Part shown: one piece after another, positions 1-9,110 of the stretch
Position numbering within the stretch: the first letter of the stretch is position 1
Layout of the letters: every line of letters starts with the position of its first letter
Assembly: GCA_902611145.1 (NCBI GenBank)
Contig: CACLYO010000003.1
Span: 1 to 64,000 of the forward strand
Length of the DNA stretch: 64,000 nucleotides
Origin: an uncultured Pelagibacteraceae bacterium
Lineage (GTDB): Bacteria; Pseudomonadota; Alphaproteobacteria; Pelagibacterales; Pelagibacteraceae
Reading direction: 5' to 3'
The notes under the pieces: model-generated
The model's database searches: none
Told to the model about the DNA's origin: nothing
Seen by the model: only the letters and a program-made list of their open reading frames with translations
Position numbers and translations under genes: made by a program

Positions 1-852
1 GATGAAAAAATTGCTACACCAGACTGGAAAGCAGAACACATGTTTGGATGTATGCCATCTAGAGATGTAATTATTACTGTAGGAAAAGAAATGTTAGAGG
101 CAACTATGAGCTTTCGATGCCGATGGTTTGAATATTTAGCTTATAGACCATTGATACAACAATACTTTATGGAGGATCCGGGTATGAAACATGAGTCAGC
201 GCCAAAACCTAGATTGACAGATAAAGATTATCATAAAAATTATTTGTCTGATGAAGTAAGCATTGAGCAAAGATTAGAGTGGGCAGAAAAAAAATATTTT
301 GTAACAACTGAAGAAGAACCCCTTTTCGATGCAGCAGATATATTAAGATTTGGTAAAGATTTAATTGTTCAACATGGTTTTACAACAAATTTAAAAGGTA
401 TTGACTGGTTAAAAAGACATTTTCCTGATCATCGTGTTCATACTGTAAATTTCCCAGGAGATCCTTACCCTATTCATATAGATGCAACTTTTACGCCAAT
501 CAGACCTGGTCTAATATTAAATAACCCTGTAAGAAAACTTCCAAAAGATCAAAGAAAACTTTTTGAGGATAACGGCTGGGAAATTATTGAAGCAGCACAA
601 CCAGCACATAACTCTCCTCCTCTTCTAACTTATTATTCAATATGGTTATCAATGAATATTTTAGTTTTAGATCCGAAAACAGTATGTGTAGAAAAAAGTG
701 AAGTATATCAAGCTGAACAACTTGATAAACTAGGTATGGAAGTTTTGCCGATAGATTTTAGAGAAGCTTATGGTTTTGGTGGAAGTTTACATTGTAGTAC
801 AACAGATGTTCATAGAGAAGGTAAATTACAAGATTATTTTCCTAAACAATAA
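1..852 (+). CDS. Glycine amidinotransferase (AGAT) family protein, 5' end cut off
   Basis: The frame is open from base 1, so the start lies before the window; 283 residues and the stop are visible. AGAT-family enzymes move the amidino group of arginine to glycine or another amine, giving guanidinoacetate plus ornithine. The fragment holds the recognisable C-terminal half: 'DAADILRFGKD' (catalytic Asp region), 'YPIHIDATFTPI' (catalytic His) and 'GGSLHCSTTDVHREGKL', whose Cys matches the nucleophile of human GATM by recall. The internal ATG at 40 is not the start, because coding sequence continues upstream of it in frame. The acceptor amine cannot be told from sequence. The next gene starts 20 bases downstream on the same strand. 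Confidence 0.85.
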   Translation, partial: DEKIATPDWKAEHMFGCMPSRDVIITVGKEMLEATMSFRCRWFEYLAYRPLIQQYFMEDPGMKHESAPKPRLTDKDYHKNYLSDEVSIEQRLEWAEKKYFVTTEEEPLFDAADILRFGKDLIVQHGFTTNLKGIDWLKRHFPDHRVHTVNFPGDPYPIHIDATFTPIRPGLILNNPVRKLPKDQRKLFEDNGWEIIEAAQPAHNSPPLLTYYSIWLSMNILVLDPKTVCVEKSEVYQAEQLDKLGMEVLPIDFREAYGFGGSLHCSTTDVHREGKLQDYFPKQ

Positions 853-872
853 CTATAAAGAAAAATTGTTAA

Positions 873-1841
873 ATGAATAAAAATATAATTCCTACTATAA
901 ATATTTCTTCATTAATAAATAATGGTTTTAGTTCACCAAAATCAATTAAAACAATAAAAAAAATTAAAAAAGCTTGTGTTGATATTGGTTTTTTTCAAAT
1001 TACAGGTCATGGAATAAATCAAAAAAATATTAAAAGCATTTGTAATGTAGGTAATAAATTTTTTAATTCATCCGAAAAAAATAAAATAAAACTTTCACCT
1101 AAAAAATGGAATCCTAAAAATAAAAATATTTATAGAGGATATTTTCCTAATGATGTAAATGGAAAAGAAGGATTAGATATTGGAGATCTAAAGGTTACAA
1201 AAAAATATGCTAATTCAGTTAAAAACCAATATATAGAGTATTTAAATCTTAATAAATCTATAGATAAAAAATCAATTAGAATATTATCAAATTATTTTGA
1301 TAAAATATTTTTTTTAGGCGAAGCTTTATTTAAAAGCATAATAAAATTATATAATAAAGATACTAATATTTCTAAACTAGCATTTTCAAGACTTAAAACT
1401 CTTAGTACTCTAAGATTTAATTATTACACAAATCAAACAACACCTGTAGAAATTTCAAAACAAGATGGAGAAGCGCTGGGCTGTGAAACTCATGTCGATA
1501 GTGGAATATTTACAATTTTATATCAAGATAAAAAAGGAGGTTTACAAGTTCAAAATAGAAAAAATAAGAAATGGTATAACGTTCCTTTTAATAAAAGTGC
1601 ATTAGTTGTTAACACTGGAAGAGCTCTTGAATACCTAAGTAAAGGTAAATTTAAAGCAACAAACCATAGAGTCCTTTGGAATAAAACAAAAAGAATGTCT
1701 GTACCTTTTTTCTTCGAGCCCTCTTATGATTTTAAAATGAATAAATCATTTTTAATTGGAGTAAAAAAAAATAATACTGGTTTAAAATATGGAAAATTTC
1801 TAAATAAATCCCTAAAAAAATTTATAGAATATCAACGTTAG
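873..1841 (+). CDS. 2-oxoglutarate/Fe(II)-dependent dioxygenase, isopenicillin-N-synthase-like
   Basis: A 322-residue soluble protein of the 2OG-Fe(II) oxygenase superfamily, about the usual length for the IPNS/gibberellin-oxidase type. The N-terminal 'GFFQITGHGI' (about 39-48) is typical of the DIOX_N domain. The iron triad is visible as H207-x-D209 ('THVDSGIFTIL') and H265 ('TNHRV'), with the 2OG-binding R274-x-S276 ('RMSVPFFFEP'). Family members hydroxylate, desaturate or cyclise small molecules; the substrate here is unknown. It follows the amidinotransferase by 20 bases, so co-transcription and action on a guanidino compound are possible but only inferred. No clear Shine-Dalgarno sequence precedes the ATG. 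It converges with the next gene, leaving 4 bases between stops. Confidence 0.8.
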   Translation: MNKNIIPTINISSLINNGFSSPKSIKTIKKIKKACVDIGFFQITGHGINQKNIKSICNVGNKFFNSSEKNKIKLSPKKWNPKNKNIYRGYFPNDVNGKEGLDIGDLKVTKKYANSVKNQYIEYLNLNKSIDKKSIRILSNYFDKIFFLGEALFKSIIKLYNKDTNISKLAFSRLKTLSTLRFNYYTNQTTPVEISKQDGEALGCETHVDSGIFTILYQDKKGGLQVQNRKNKKWYNVPFNKSALVVNTGRALEYLSKGKFKATNHRVLWNKTKRMSVPFFFEPSYDFKMNKSFLIGVKKNNTGLKYGKFLNKSLKKFIEYQR

Positions 1842-1845
1842 AAAA

Positions 1846-2415
1846 TTATAATTTTTTAGCAGTATTTCTCACATCTATTAGAAATTTTTTTCTTTTCTCT
1901 TCACTAACAAATGGTACTGCAAAAAATCTTTTATAAATAACATCTGTAATTCCACAAATATTAAAAACACCCCTTCTTAATCTTTTAGTAGGCATATTTA
2001 AAAAAAAAGTTCTAATTGCAAATTGAGGAGAGCCATATGTACAAAATACAATCGCTTTTTTTCCCTTAAGATTGCCTACTGGATAACCGTAGTTTCCTAC
2101 TATTTTTTTAAACCTAAATGCCCATGGTGGAGCTAAAACTTTATCAATCCAACCTTCAACGATAGCAGGCATTCTAAAATTCCAGATTGGTGCTATTAAA
2201 ACTATAGTATCAGATTTTTCTATTCTTTTGCGATGATCTAAGACTGTTGCATCGGGATTTTCACCAGAAAAAACTGGATCAAATTTTTCTTTGTAAAGAT
2301 CAACGTAGTCAACTTCATGACCATTTTCTTTTACAGTTTTGATAAATTCATCCCTTATTGCAGCGTTGAATGATTTTTCATTATAATGTCCATAAACTAA
2401 AAAAAAATTTTTCAT
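1846..2415 (-). CDS. NAD(P)H dehydrogenase (quinone)-like flavodoxin-fold protein
   Basis: About 189 residues with a flavodoxin-like fold of the KefF/MdaB/NQO type. 'FFLVYGHYNEKSFNAAI' at the N-terminus is the usual FMN/FAD phosphate-binding start. 'APIWNFRMPAIVEGWIDKV' is the family's conserved central motif, followed by 'PPWAF' and a 'GKKAIVFCTYGSP' strand. These are cytosolic two-electron quinone or azo reductases. I chose the ATG at 2415, which shares one base with the stop of msrA (TAATG), over a TTG nine bases upstream. It is the last gene of a chain of minus-strand genes. The electron acceptor is not predictable. Confidence 0.8.
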   Translation of the reverse strand: MKNFFLVYGHYNEKSFNAAIRDEFIKTVKENGHEVDYVDLYKEKFDPVFSGENPDATVLDHRKRIEKSDTIVLIAPIWNFRMPAIVEGWIDKVLAPPWAFRFKKIVGNYGYPVGNLKGKKAIVFCTYGSPQFAIRTFFLNMPTKRLRRGVFNICGITDVIYKRFFAVPFVSEEKRKKFLIDVRNTAKKL

Positions 2416-2981
2416 TAATTCCAAATATTATTTAATATTTTTTCTCTTCCACAAGCTTTTTTGTACCTTAAATAATTTAAAAATTTAACTTTGTAATAAT
2501 CTTGATGTGTTTCCTCAGCTTTATAAAACTTATCAAATTTTCTTATATAAGTTACAATTTTTTTATTAAATTTTTTCTCTAATTTCATAATGCTATTTTC
2601 TATATACTCTTTTTGCTCATCATTCTGATAAAAAGCTACAGATCTATAACTATAACCTTTATCACAAAATTGACCATACTCATCAAAAGGATCTATATTT
2701 ATCCAAAAATGATCAAGTAACTCTCTAAAATTTATTTTATTTTTATCATAAATAATTTCAATCACCTCAAAGTGTCCTGTATTTCCGTATGTAACTTCTT
2801 TATATGTTGGGTTATTTGTAGTTCCACCCGAATAACCTGAAATCACTTCGATAACTCCTTCTTTTTTTTCAAAAGATTCTTCCATACACCAAAAACAACC
2901 TCCAGCAAAATATGCTTTATCTAGATTTTGTGCAAACAAAGATGTTTGGAATAAAAAAATGAAAAAAAATATTTTTTTCAC
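2415..2981 (-). CDS. msrA: Peptide methionine-S-sulfoxide reductase MsrA, probably exported
   Basis: 188 residues. MsrA reduces the S-epimer of methionine sulfoxide in proteins, repairing oxidative damage. The active-site motif 'GGCFWCMEESF' places the nucleophile at C29. 'GNTGHFEVIEIIYD', 'DPFDEYGQFCDKGYSYRS' and 'AEETHQDYY' are further MsrA signatures. Residues 1-18 form a hydrophobic signal peptide ending 'SLFAQ', so the enzyme probably works in the periplasm. The start is a GTG sharing one base with the stop of the upstream gene (TTAGTG), which implies translational coupling. Confidence 0.93.
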   Translation of the reverse strand: MKKIFFFIFLFQTSLFAQNLDKAYFAGGCFWCMEESFEKKEGVIEVISGYSGGTTNNPTYKEVTYGNTGHFEVIEIIYDKNKINFRELLDHFWINIDPFDEYGQFCDKGYSYRSVAFYQNDEQKEYIENSIMKLEKKFNKKIVTYIRKFDKFYKAEETHQDYYKVKFLNYLRYKKACGREKILNNIWN

Positions 2982-3448
2982 TAATTTTTTAATACTGGAA
3001 ATACTGGGTTAGATTTTTGAAATAGTTTTTGGTATTCCTGTTTAATACATTTATTTTCAATATATTTTATGTTGGCATCTTCAGAAATTTTTTTAGCCTC
3101 TTCGTTTTGAATTCCGTATTGTAACCACAAAGTTTTTGCTCCAATTTTAACAGCTTCTTCAGCAAAACCTGGTGTTTCATTGGATGGTCTAAATATATCA
3201 ACTATATCTATTTTTTCAGAAATTTTTTCTAAACTTTCAACCACAACTTCTCCATTTATTTTTTCTCCTACAGCAAATGGGTTTACTGGTATTACTTTAT
3301 ACCCAAACCCTTGCATATATTTCATAACTACATTAGCTGGCTTTCTTTTTAAATTTTTAGGATCCTCACCTTTTTTTTCAGAACTCACTCCAATCATTGC
3401 AATTGTTTTGGAGTTTTTAAGAATTTCTTTTATTTGATCATCACTCAT
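2981..3448 (-). CDS. CoA-binding-domain protein (YccU type)
   Basis: 155 residues with a Rossmann-like CoA-binding domain: 'TIAMIGVSSEKKGEDP' near residues 15-30, 'VMKYMQGFGYKVIPVNP', then 'IDIVDIFRPSNETPGFAEEAVKIG' with 'LWLQYGIQNEEA'. The family is widespread and resembles the N-terminal domain of succinyl-CoA ligase, but its function is not established. It overlaps both neighbours by one base (TAATG with the crotonase upstream, TAGTG with msrA downstream), so it belongs to a coupled operon. Confidence 0.8.
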   Translation of the reverse strand: MSDDQIKEILKNSKTIAMIGVSSEKKGEDPKNLKRKPANVVMKYMQGFGYKVIPVNPFAVGEKINGEVVVESLEKISEKIDIVDIFRPSNETPGFAEEAVKIGAKTLWLQYGIQNEEAKKISEDANIKYIENKCIKQEYQKLFQKSNPVFPVLKN

Positions 3449-4221
3449 TATTTATTTTTCCATTTCGGTTTTCTTTTTTCTAAAAAGGCAGATATTCCTT
3501 CATGGGCATCTCTAGCCATCATATTTAAAGTCATCATCTTACTTGTATATAAATATGCTTTTCTTAATGGCATTTCTAATTGTTTATAAAAAGCTTGTTT
3601 TCCAATTTTTATAGTTAGATTTGATTTAGAAGCAATTGTTTTTGCTACCTTCAAAACTTCACTATTTAATTTTGATTTTGAATAATGATCATTAATCAAA
3701 CCTATTTCTTTAGCATAGTTAGCTTTAATTGGTTCGCCAGTTAAAAGCATTTTCATCATTCTTTTTCTGTGAATTTTTCTACTAACCGCAACCATCGGTG
3801 TGCTACAGAACAAACCTATATTTACACCTGGTGTTGCAAACATTGTGTCATTTGTACTGTATGCTAAATCACAACTAGCCACTAATTGACATCCTGCAGC
3901 GTAAGCAGCTCCGTGTACTTTAGCTATAACAGGTTTTCTTCCTTCTACAATTTGGATCATAACCTTTGAACAGAGATTAAATAATTTTAAATATTTAGAT
4001 CTTTTTTTTAAACCTTTTACTTCTTTTAAGTTATGACCAGCGCTAAATCCTTTTCCTGCTCCTTCTAAAATTATTACTTTAGTAGAATTATCTTTATCTA
4101 GTTTTTTAAAAGTATTTAAAATTTCTCTTAATGTTTTAAATGATAGTGAATTATAGGTCTTAGGGTCATTTAAAATTATTTTCTTAACTCCTGAGCCTAA
4201 ATTTTTAACCAAAATATTCAT
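3448..4221 (-). CDS. Enoyl-CoA hydratase/isomerase family protein, ECHDC3-like
   Basis: 257-residue crotonase-fold protein. The oxyanion-hole segments are 'GAGKGFSAGHNLKEV' (54-68) and 'HGAAYAAGCQLVASCDLAYS' (103-122). The run continuing into 'FATPGVNIGLFCSTPMV' resembles what I recall of human ECHDC3 rather than classical hydratase. The position that carries a catalytic Glu in enoyl-CoA hydratase is Q112, so simple hydratase activity is doubtful. It lies downstream of a carnitine-dehydrogenase-like gene and just upstream of a CoA-binding protein, which suggests a short acyl-CoA route, but the substrate is unknown. Confidence 0.8.
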   Translation of the reverse strand: MNILVKNLGSGVKKIILNDPKTYNSLSFKTLREILNTFKKLDKDNSTKVIILEGAGKGFSAGHNLKEVKGLKKRSKYLKLFNLCSKVMIQIVEGRKPVIAKVHGAAYAAGCQLVASCDLAYSTNDTMFATPGVNIGLFCSTPMVAVSRKIHRKRMMKMLLTGEPIKANYAKEIGLINDHYSKSKLNSEVLKVAKTIASKSNLTIKIGKQAFYKQLEMPLRKAYLYTSKMMTLNMMARDAHEGISAFLEKRKPKWKNK

Positions 4222-4226
4222 AATTT

Positions 4227-4586
4227 TTATAATTTTTCTCCATCAAAAACTGGAATATTCTTATATTCAAAAGTATCAATATTGTCGATACAGGCGACAT
4301 TATATTCATAGTTTTTTGGGTTAGTATATGATCTGTGATGAGTGTAAATACCACAATTTTTACAAAAAAAGTGCTCTGCAAGGTGTTTTTTTCCAAATTT
4401 ATAAACCGTTAATTGATCATTTCCTTTTATAATTTTTAAATTTTCTAATTTAATCTTCGCCATTATATATCCACGTCTCTTACATAAAGAGCAATTACAC
4501 CTAACTAATTCTTCCAAACCATTTTCTAGTTTAAGTTCAATATGAACTTTTTTACAATGACAAGTTAATATTTCTATTTTGTTCAC
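4227..4586 (-). CDS. GFA/CENP-V family zinc protein
   Basis: 119 residues, the normal size for a GFA-domain protein. The zinc-binding cysteines are C9 and C11 ('TCHCKK'), C30, C32 and C35 ('RCNCSLCKRRG') and C75 and C78 ('FFCKNCGIYTHHR'). The family includes the enzyme that promotes condensation of glutathione with formaldehyde, but many members have other or unknown roles. In a region rich in demethylases that release formaldehyde, a C1-detoxifying role is tempting but unproven. The start codon is GTG, five bases after the upstream stop. Confidence 0.85.
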   Translation of the reverse strand: MNKIEILTCHCKKVHIELKLENGLEELVRCNCSLCKRRGYIMAKIKLENLKIIKGNDQLTVYKFGKKHLAEHFFCKNCGIYTHHRSYTNPKNYEYNVACIDNIDTFEYKNIPVFDGEKL

Positions 4587-4591
4587 TAAAT

Positions 4592-5530
4592 TTATCTTCT
4601 TATTTTATTTTCGTATTTTTTTCTCATCTTTTGCAAATTAAGCAAATATTCATCTCTGATCTTTGATATCTCTGCTACAGATTTTCCCCTAGCTTGTTTT
4701 TTTGTTCCTGCGATTACTCTATTTGAAAGTTTATTTGAAAGTTTTGGAGCTTTTAATTTTGTCCAAGGTAATTTTAAAGCTGGACCAAACTGTTCTAACA
4801 TATGTTTCATACCTGCATTTCCTCCAGCTAAATGAAATGTCAAAAAAGTTCCCATCAATGACCATCTCATTCCTGGACCATCCTCTATTGCTCTATCTAA
4901 TTCTTTGGTAGACGCATAACCTTCATTAACTATGTGCAACGCTTCTCTCCATAATGCCTCTTGTAGTCTATCTGATAAATAGCCTGGCAACTCTTTCTTA
5001 ATCATTATTGGATTCATCGAAATAGACTTGTAAAATTTATAAGCTTTTTTTAAAAAATTTTTCTTAGTTCTTTTGCCAGGAACAATTTCAACACCAGGAA
5101 GCATATAAACAGGATTAAATGGATGGGCTATAATTGTTCGTGATGGATTTTTGCATTTAGAATAAATTCTTGATGGTAGCAAACCAGAAGAACTTGAAGA
5201 AATTATTACATTAGGTTTTGAATATTTTCCTATTATTTCCATCAATTTTGTCTTTACTTTATAATTTTCTGGAGCACATTCTTGAACGAAATCTGCTTCT
5301 TTTAAAGCTTCTTGTATAGATGTTACATATTTAAAATTTTTTAGTTTAAGTTTTTTTTTATTAAAAAGTTTTCTTACATAAGGCCAAGTTCTTTTTATTT
5401 CTTTGATTATTTTTTTTTTTAATCTTATATCTTTGTCGTAAGCTATGACTTTTTTGTTATGAGCTAAAAATCTTACAATCCATCCCGAACCAATTACACC
5501 TGTACCAATGACAGCTATTTTTTTTATCAT
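4592..5530 (-). CDS. 3-hydroxyacyl-CoA dehydrogenase family, L-carnitine-dehydrogenase-like
   Basis: 312 residues. An N-terminal NAD-binding Rossmann fold ('IAVIGTGVIGSGWIVRF', 5-21) is followed by 'SSSSSGLLPSRIY', 'IIAHPFNPVYMLPGVEIV' (catalytic His in HPFNP) and a C-terminal helical domain. The segment 'GPGMRWSLMGTFLTFHLAGG' near residues 218-237 is characteristic, by recall, of L-carnitine 3-dehydrogenases, which oxidise carnitine to 3-dehydrocarnitine with NAD+. A plain 3-hydroxybutyryl-CoA dehydrogenase is the alternative. It starts directly beside the stop of the dioxygenase gene. A quaternary-ammonium substrate would suit the rest of the window. Confidence 0.78.
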   Translation of the reverse strand: MIKKIAVIGTGVIGSGWIVRFLAHNKKVIAYDKDIRLKKKIIKEIKRTWPYVRKLFNKKKLKLKNFKYVTSIQEALKEADFVQECAPENYKVKTKLMEIIGKYSKPNVIISSSSSGLLPSRIYSKCKNPSRTIIAHPFNPVYMLPGVEIVPGKRTKKNFLKKAYKFYKSISMNPIMIKKELPGYLSDRLQEALWREALHIVNEGYASTKELDRAIEDGPGMRWSLMGTFLTFHLAGGNAGMKHMLEQFGPALKLPWTKLKAPKLSNKLSNRVIAGTKKQARGKSVAEISKIRDEYLLNLQKMRKKYENKIRR

Positions 5531-6382
5531 TTAATCTGCTAGACCATCTGATCTTGCTGTATTTCTCTCTAAATGTATTGGTAATACCTTACCATAAATA
5601 GCTTTTGAGTGTTCTGGTGTATTTACTCTCCATGGATCCAAAACATAAGCTGGGATACACATATATCGTGATTTTTGTCCTTCTATTTTTGTAACTCTGT
5701 GCATAGTAAATCTTCCTTTAAAAATCTGAAGGTCACCTGGTTCTAATTTCAGTTGCTTAACTCTTTCTCTATCACCGTTTAATACTTTTTTAACTTCTTC
5801 AAAATTTTCATTTCCTGGTTCTCTTATGTTTGGACAATATTCAAATATTCCACCTTTCTCTGGCTTTTGAATCATTAAACTTAATGTAAATTCACAACTA
5901 TCAAAATGCCAAGGAAGAATTCCTTCAGGCTCCATAACGTTATATGCGTGACAAGCCAATGGATCTGCCCATCTATAAATTGGAGAAACTCCTAAGCAAG
6001 CTGATACAAATTTTAAAAGTTCATCTGTTTCATAAAGATATTTCATTTCAGAATTTTTGGAGAAACAATCTGAATTCAAGTATCCATTATACCTATTCAT
6101 AAAAGTTCTTTTTGGGTGATCTTTTGGTAAATTTGGATCATCTTTAGCATATAAATATGGATTTATACTTTCTTTAGACATGTAAACTTCATTTAGTTGT
6201 TTCTCTAATTCTGAATTCATTATTTCTAAAGATTTAGGTAAAATAAAATTTGGAATTGTAGAACAGCTAGATTGATCTAGCTCTTCTTTGCATCTGTTAA
6301 TTAAGTTTTTAATTACTGGAGAATTTAAGTCATAAATTGGATATTTCTCTAAATCTACTATCGACTTAAGTCTTTCGTTCAC
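5531..6382 (-). CDS. HalD/BesD/ArpA-type 2-oxoglutarate Fe(II) oxygenase
   Basis: 283 residues. 'WADPLACHAYNVMEPEGILP' leads into the iron motif H159-F-D161 ('WHFDSCEFTLSLMIQ'). It is followed by 'GGIFEYCPNIREPGNENFEE', 'LEPGDLQIFKGRFTMHRVT' (H228) and the 2OG-binding R239 ('GQKSRYM'). This matches the family that contains the amino-acid radical halogenases BesD/HalD. Those enzymes replace the iron-binding Asp with Gly, whereas Asp is kept here, so a hydroxylase is expected. The substrate may be a free amino acid or betaine. It overlaps the upstream nucleotidyltransferase gene by 4 bases (ATGA). Confidence 0.8.
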   Translation of the reverse strand: MNERLKSIVDLEKYPIYDLNSPVIKNLINRCKEELDQSSCSTIPNFILPKSLEIMNSELEKQLNEVYMSKESINPYLYAKDDPNLPKDHPKRTFMNRYNGYLNSDCFSKNSEMKYLYETDELLKFVSACLGVSPIYRWADPLACHAYNVMEPEGILPWHFDSCEFTLSLMIQKPEKGGIFEYCPNIREPGNENFEEVKKVLNGDRERVKQLKLEPGDLQIFKGRFTMHRVTKIEGQKSRYMCIPAYVLDPWRVNTPEHSKAIYGKVLPIHLERNTARSDGLAD

Positions 6383-6753
6383 TTCAATTCTCCGTCCTCT
6401 CGCATTTTAGCCCTGATTTTTGTAGCTGAGATTTTTTGTATTTCTTCCGGCATAACTATTTCTTCTATTTTATAACCAACTCCTCTGCCGTAACAAATGT
6501 TAGTTATATTAGGAACTAATAGGATTTTAAATCTACCTTCGTATTTTGGATTTAATCTTTCTTCTATATTTTTTTTAACTGTTTCAAAATCAAATGGATT
6601 ATCATCTACTCCTTGAACATCTCTTATTTGAATACAAACTTGACCAGTTTTTTTTATTATTTCTTCAAATAAAGCATAATGACCATCATGAAATGGTTGC
6701 CATCTTCCTAGCATTTGTGCTGTTGGCTTTTTGTTATCCCATTTATAGCTCAT
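6379..6753 (-). CDS. Small cytidylyl/adenylyltransferase-fold protein
   Basis: 124 residues, near the minimum for a nucleotidyltransferase domain. 'GRWQPFHDGHYALFEEI' carries the HxGH motif (H22, H25), and the C-terminal 'ISATKIRAKMREDGE' corresponds to the ISSTxIR motif that contacts the nucleotide. Such enzymes join a nucleoside monophosphate to a phosphate- or sulfate-bearing small molecule; the substrate is unknown. It overlaps the dioxygenase gene by 4 bases, so the two are translationally coupled. A short APS-kinase-like gene lies further upstream on the same strand (10922-11332), separated by two autotransporter genes, so a shared pathway is possible. Confidence 0.75.
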   Translation of the reverse strand: MSYKWDNKKPTAQMLGRWQPFHDGHYALFEEIIKKTGQVCIQIRDVQGVDDNPFDFETVKKNIEERLNPKYEGRFKILLVPNITNICYGRGVGYKIEEIVMPEEIQKISATKIRAKMREDGELK

Positions 6754-6793
6754 AGATACTCCTTAAAGATTAGTTTAAACTTAATAATTTAAA

Positions 6794-9046
6794 TTAAAAG
6801 ACTTTATTTAATTCTATATTTGCTTCCCTTGCATTTCCTATATTTGTTAAATCATCATTTAAATTAAAGCTTAAATTAAAACCATTTATATCTTTCTTAA
6901 TTTCAAATTTCGACATTAAATTTTCTGAACCATTTATTTTAAAAGCGTACTCAGTATCTTTGTTTGGTAGATAACCTAAAGCAATATGAATATTATCAGT
7001 ATGTCCATAATCTAAAGCTTGGTTTCTTTCGTAAATAATAAAAATACTATAATTTTCTGGAAAAACTATATCGATACCAATTTCACCATTAATGTTATGA
7101 AAAGCGGCAGGATTTAACTTTGTGTTAAAAGCTTTGGAAGTATCAGAAACATATGTGTATTTGAGATTTGATGAACGTTTTAAATTAGCTTGATATTCTA
7201 ATTTCCCATGTCTCTTAATAGAGTGCCTTTCATTTTCTAAGTCATGTACGGCTGCAACTGTTGCTCTTAAATGTCTTGTTTTTACATGTTGTTTTTCAAC
7301 ACTTATTGCCCCTAAACCTACTTCATCATAAGCATTTAATATTGTATGCCCAAAATCTATTTGGCTAGATGGAATTATTGTTAATTTATTTTTTTTAATT
7401 TCATCTTTAATTTTAACAGTACCATACATTTGTTTTCCTCTTCTATTTGCAGTTACATGTTCTCCATCCATTACTGATAAAATGTCTGTTTTAATTTTTC
7501 CAATTCCAATAATGGTATCAATATACTTAGTGTCTATCTCAGATGGTCTAGTATTATAAAAAGTAAGGTTATATGTGTCTGCATCTAAATTACTTCCTGC
7601 ATCACCAACATCAGTATTATCCCTTCCATATCTAAAGGCTAATCCTACAATACCATTATTTTCAGTAAATTTATCTGCACCCAATGTTAAAGAATTAGTT
7701 TCAATCTCTTTTGATGATGAAACACTAGTATCACCCATTCTTCCAACTGCAATACTTCCTTCACTCCAATAAAATACATCTTGTTTTTTATCTTTTGTAT
7801 TTTTTTTAGCAGCTGAAGTTCTAACTACTTCAGTAAGAGAGGCTAGTATTTGATTTGAAAAATTAAGATTAATGTTAAGGTTCGTTAAATTTTGTTTATC
7901 TTTATTTCTTCTTATCCATTTTAATCTATTTAAAGTAGAGTTTGTTGAACGTTCAATAGTTCTTCTTGCAAGTTCTATTTGAGCTTCTGCCATTCCGGTT
8001 TTATCACTATTTTCTGTAATAGAAGGACAATTTCCTGAGATAATATTAAAAGGACAAACTAAATCAAATTCAGTAATATCATCATTATCATCGTCACCTA
8101 CATACATTTTTAATCCATTAGCACTGAATGAAATTCCTCTTGGTTGATCTAAAGCACTATCTAAATCAGGTAAATAAACTCGTCCATCTATAGTATATGA
8201 AGACGTATCATATGCGACATTAAGAGAAATTTGAGTAACATCTTTACCTGAAGCCGCATTGTTATGATCAACAAGAAAAAGTCTTTTTCCGTTTGCACTA
8301 AATCTCATTGTGTTTGGATTTGAAACTTCATCTTCTAATTCTATTCCAGCATTTGTATTAAGTGAAATTGTAGTTAAGTCGTATGGAGTTGAAAGTTGAT
8401 ACTCAAGAAGTCTAGTATTAGGTGAATGTGTGGCATTGGCTCCATGAAAAATTAAAAATAATTTTGTTCCATCATCATTAATTTCCATACCTTGAAGTCG
8501 ATTATCATTTGAAGTACCATCAGCAATAGTTACACTCCCAGCTTCACTATTATTTTGTAAGGCATCAGTTTCAAGCAGAGGAGTTTCATGTGCAAAAGAG
8601 CATGTTGAAATATCAAAGGGTGAAGTTAAGTCAAACCTAAATACTATATCTACTCTTGATCTTGCACCTGAATTTTTAGTGTTTGAACCCTGCGCTAGAA
8701 ACAGTTTCATCCCATCACTGCTAAATTCTAAATCATATAAACCAAGGAGTGAAAATTCAGGACCACTTAATACACATCTTTCATCATCTCCAGCATAAAC
8801 CCTTGTAGAAATGTCAAAAGGCGTAGTTAAGTTGTATTCATTTAGAGCTTTAGTACTCTCCCCTGTAGCATTACCACCATAACTTGCGAACATTTTTGTT
8901 CCATCTTTATTAAATTCAATACCTTGTATGACATCATTGCTATCAGTGAATTGTGTTGTTTGTACAAAAGTAACCATACCTGCAAAAGAATTGGAAATAG
9001 GAAATAGTAAAAACAATATGATTAATATTTTTTTAATTAAAAACAT
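6794..9046 (-). CDS. Outer-membrane autotransporter-like protein with beta-propeller passenger
   Basis: 750 residues. A signal peptide occupies about 1-22 ('LFPISNSFAG'). The next 300 residues hold at least five propeller-like repeats of the form G-I/M-x-F-x-x-D/N-G-x-K-M/L-F, for example 'GIEFNKDGTKMFASYGG', 'DLEFSSDGMKLFLAQ', 'GMEINDDGTKLFLIF' and 'GISFSANGLKMYVGDDD'. A helical linker near 355-410 precedes a C-terminal region of alternating hydrophobic strands that ends in Phe ('NIELNKVF'), as expected for an outer-membrane beta-barrel. The likely role is a surface-exposed or secreted propeller; its ligand is unknown. It follows the other autotransporter gene by 64 bases. Confidence 0.75.
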   Translation of the reverse strand: MFLIKKILIILFLLFPISNSFAGMVTFVQTTQFTDSNDVIQGIEFNKDGTKMFASYGGNATGESTKALNEYNLTTPFDISTRVYAGDDERCVLSGPEFSLLGLYDLEFSSDGMKLFLAQGSNTKNSGARSRVDIVFRFDLTSPFDISTCSFAHETPLLETDALQNNSEAGSVTIADGTSNDNRLQGMEINDDGTKLFLIFHGANATHSPNTRLLEYQLSTPYDLTTISLNTNAGIELEDEVSNPNTMRFSANGKRLFLVDHNNAASGKDVTQISLNVAYDTSSYTIDGRVYLPDLDSALDQPRGISFSANGLKMYVGDDDNDDITEFDLVCPFNIISGNCPSITENSDKTGMAEAQIELARRTIERSTNSTLNRLKWIRRNKDKQNLTNLNINLNFSNQILASLTEVVRTSAAKKNTKDKKQDVFYWSEGSIAVGRMGDTSVSSSKEIETNSLTLGADKFTENNGIVGLAFRYGRDNTDVGDAGSNLDADTYNLTFYNTRPSEIDTKYIDTIIGIGKIKTDILSVMDGEHVTANRRGKQMYGTVKIKDEIKKNKLTIIPSSQIDFGHTILNAYDEVGLGAISVEKQHVKTRHLRATVAAVHDLENERHSIKRHGKLEYQANLKRSSNLKYTYVSDTSKAFNTKLNPAAFHNINGEIGIDIVFPENYSIFIIYERNQALDYGHTDNIHIALGYLPNKDTEYAFKINGSENLMSKFEIKKDINGFNLSFNLNDDLTNIGNAREANIELNKVF

Positions 9047-9110
9047 TTGGCTTTTTTAAATGAATTTAGATTTAATGCATTATTAAAAGTGCTCAAAATT
9101 GGTAATAAAT

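Noticed and set aside
5531-6382. Radical halogenase of the BesD/HalD type
   Set aside because: Halogenases replace the iron-binding Asp with Gly or Ala; this protein keeps H159-F-D161, so a hydroxylase is expected.
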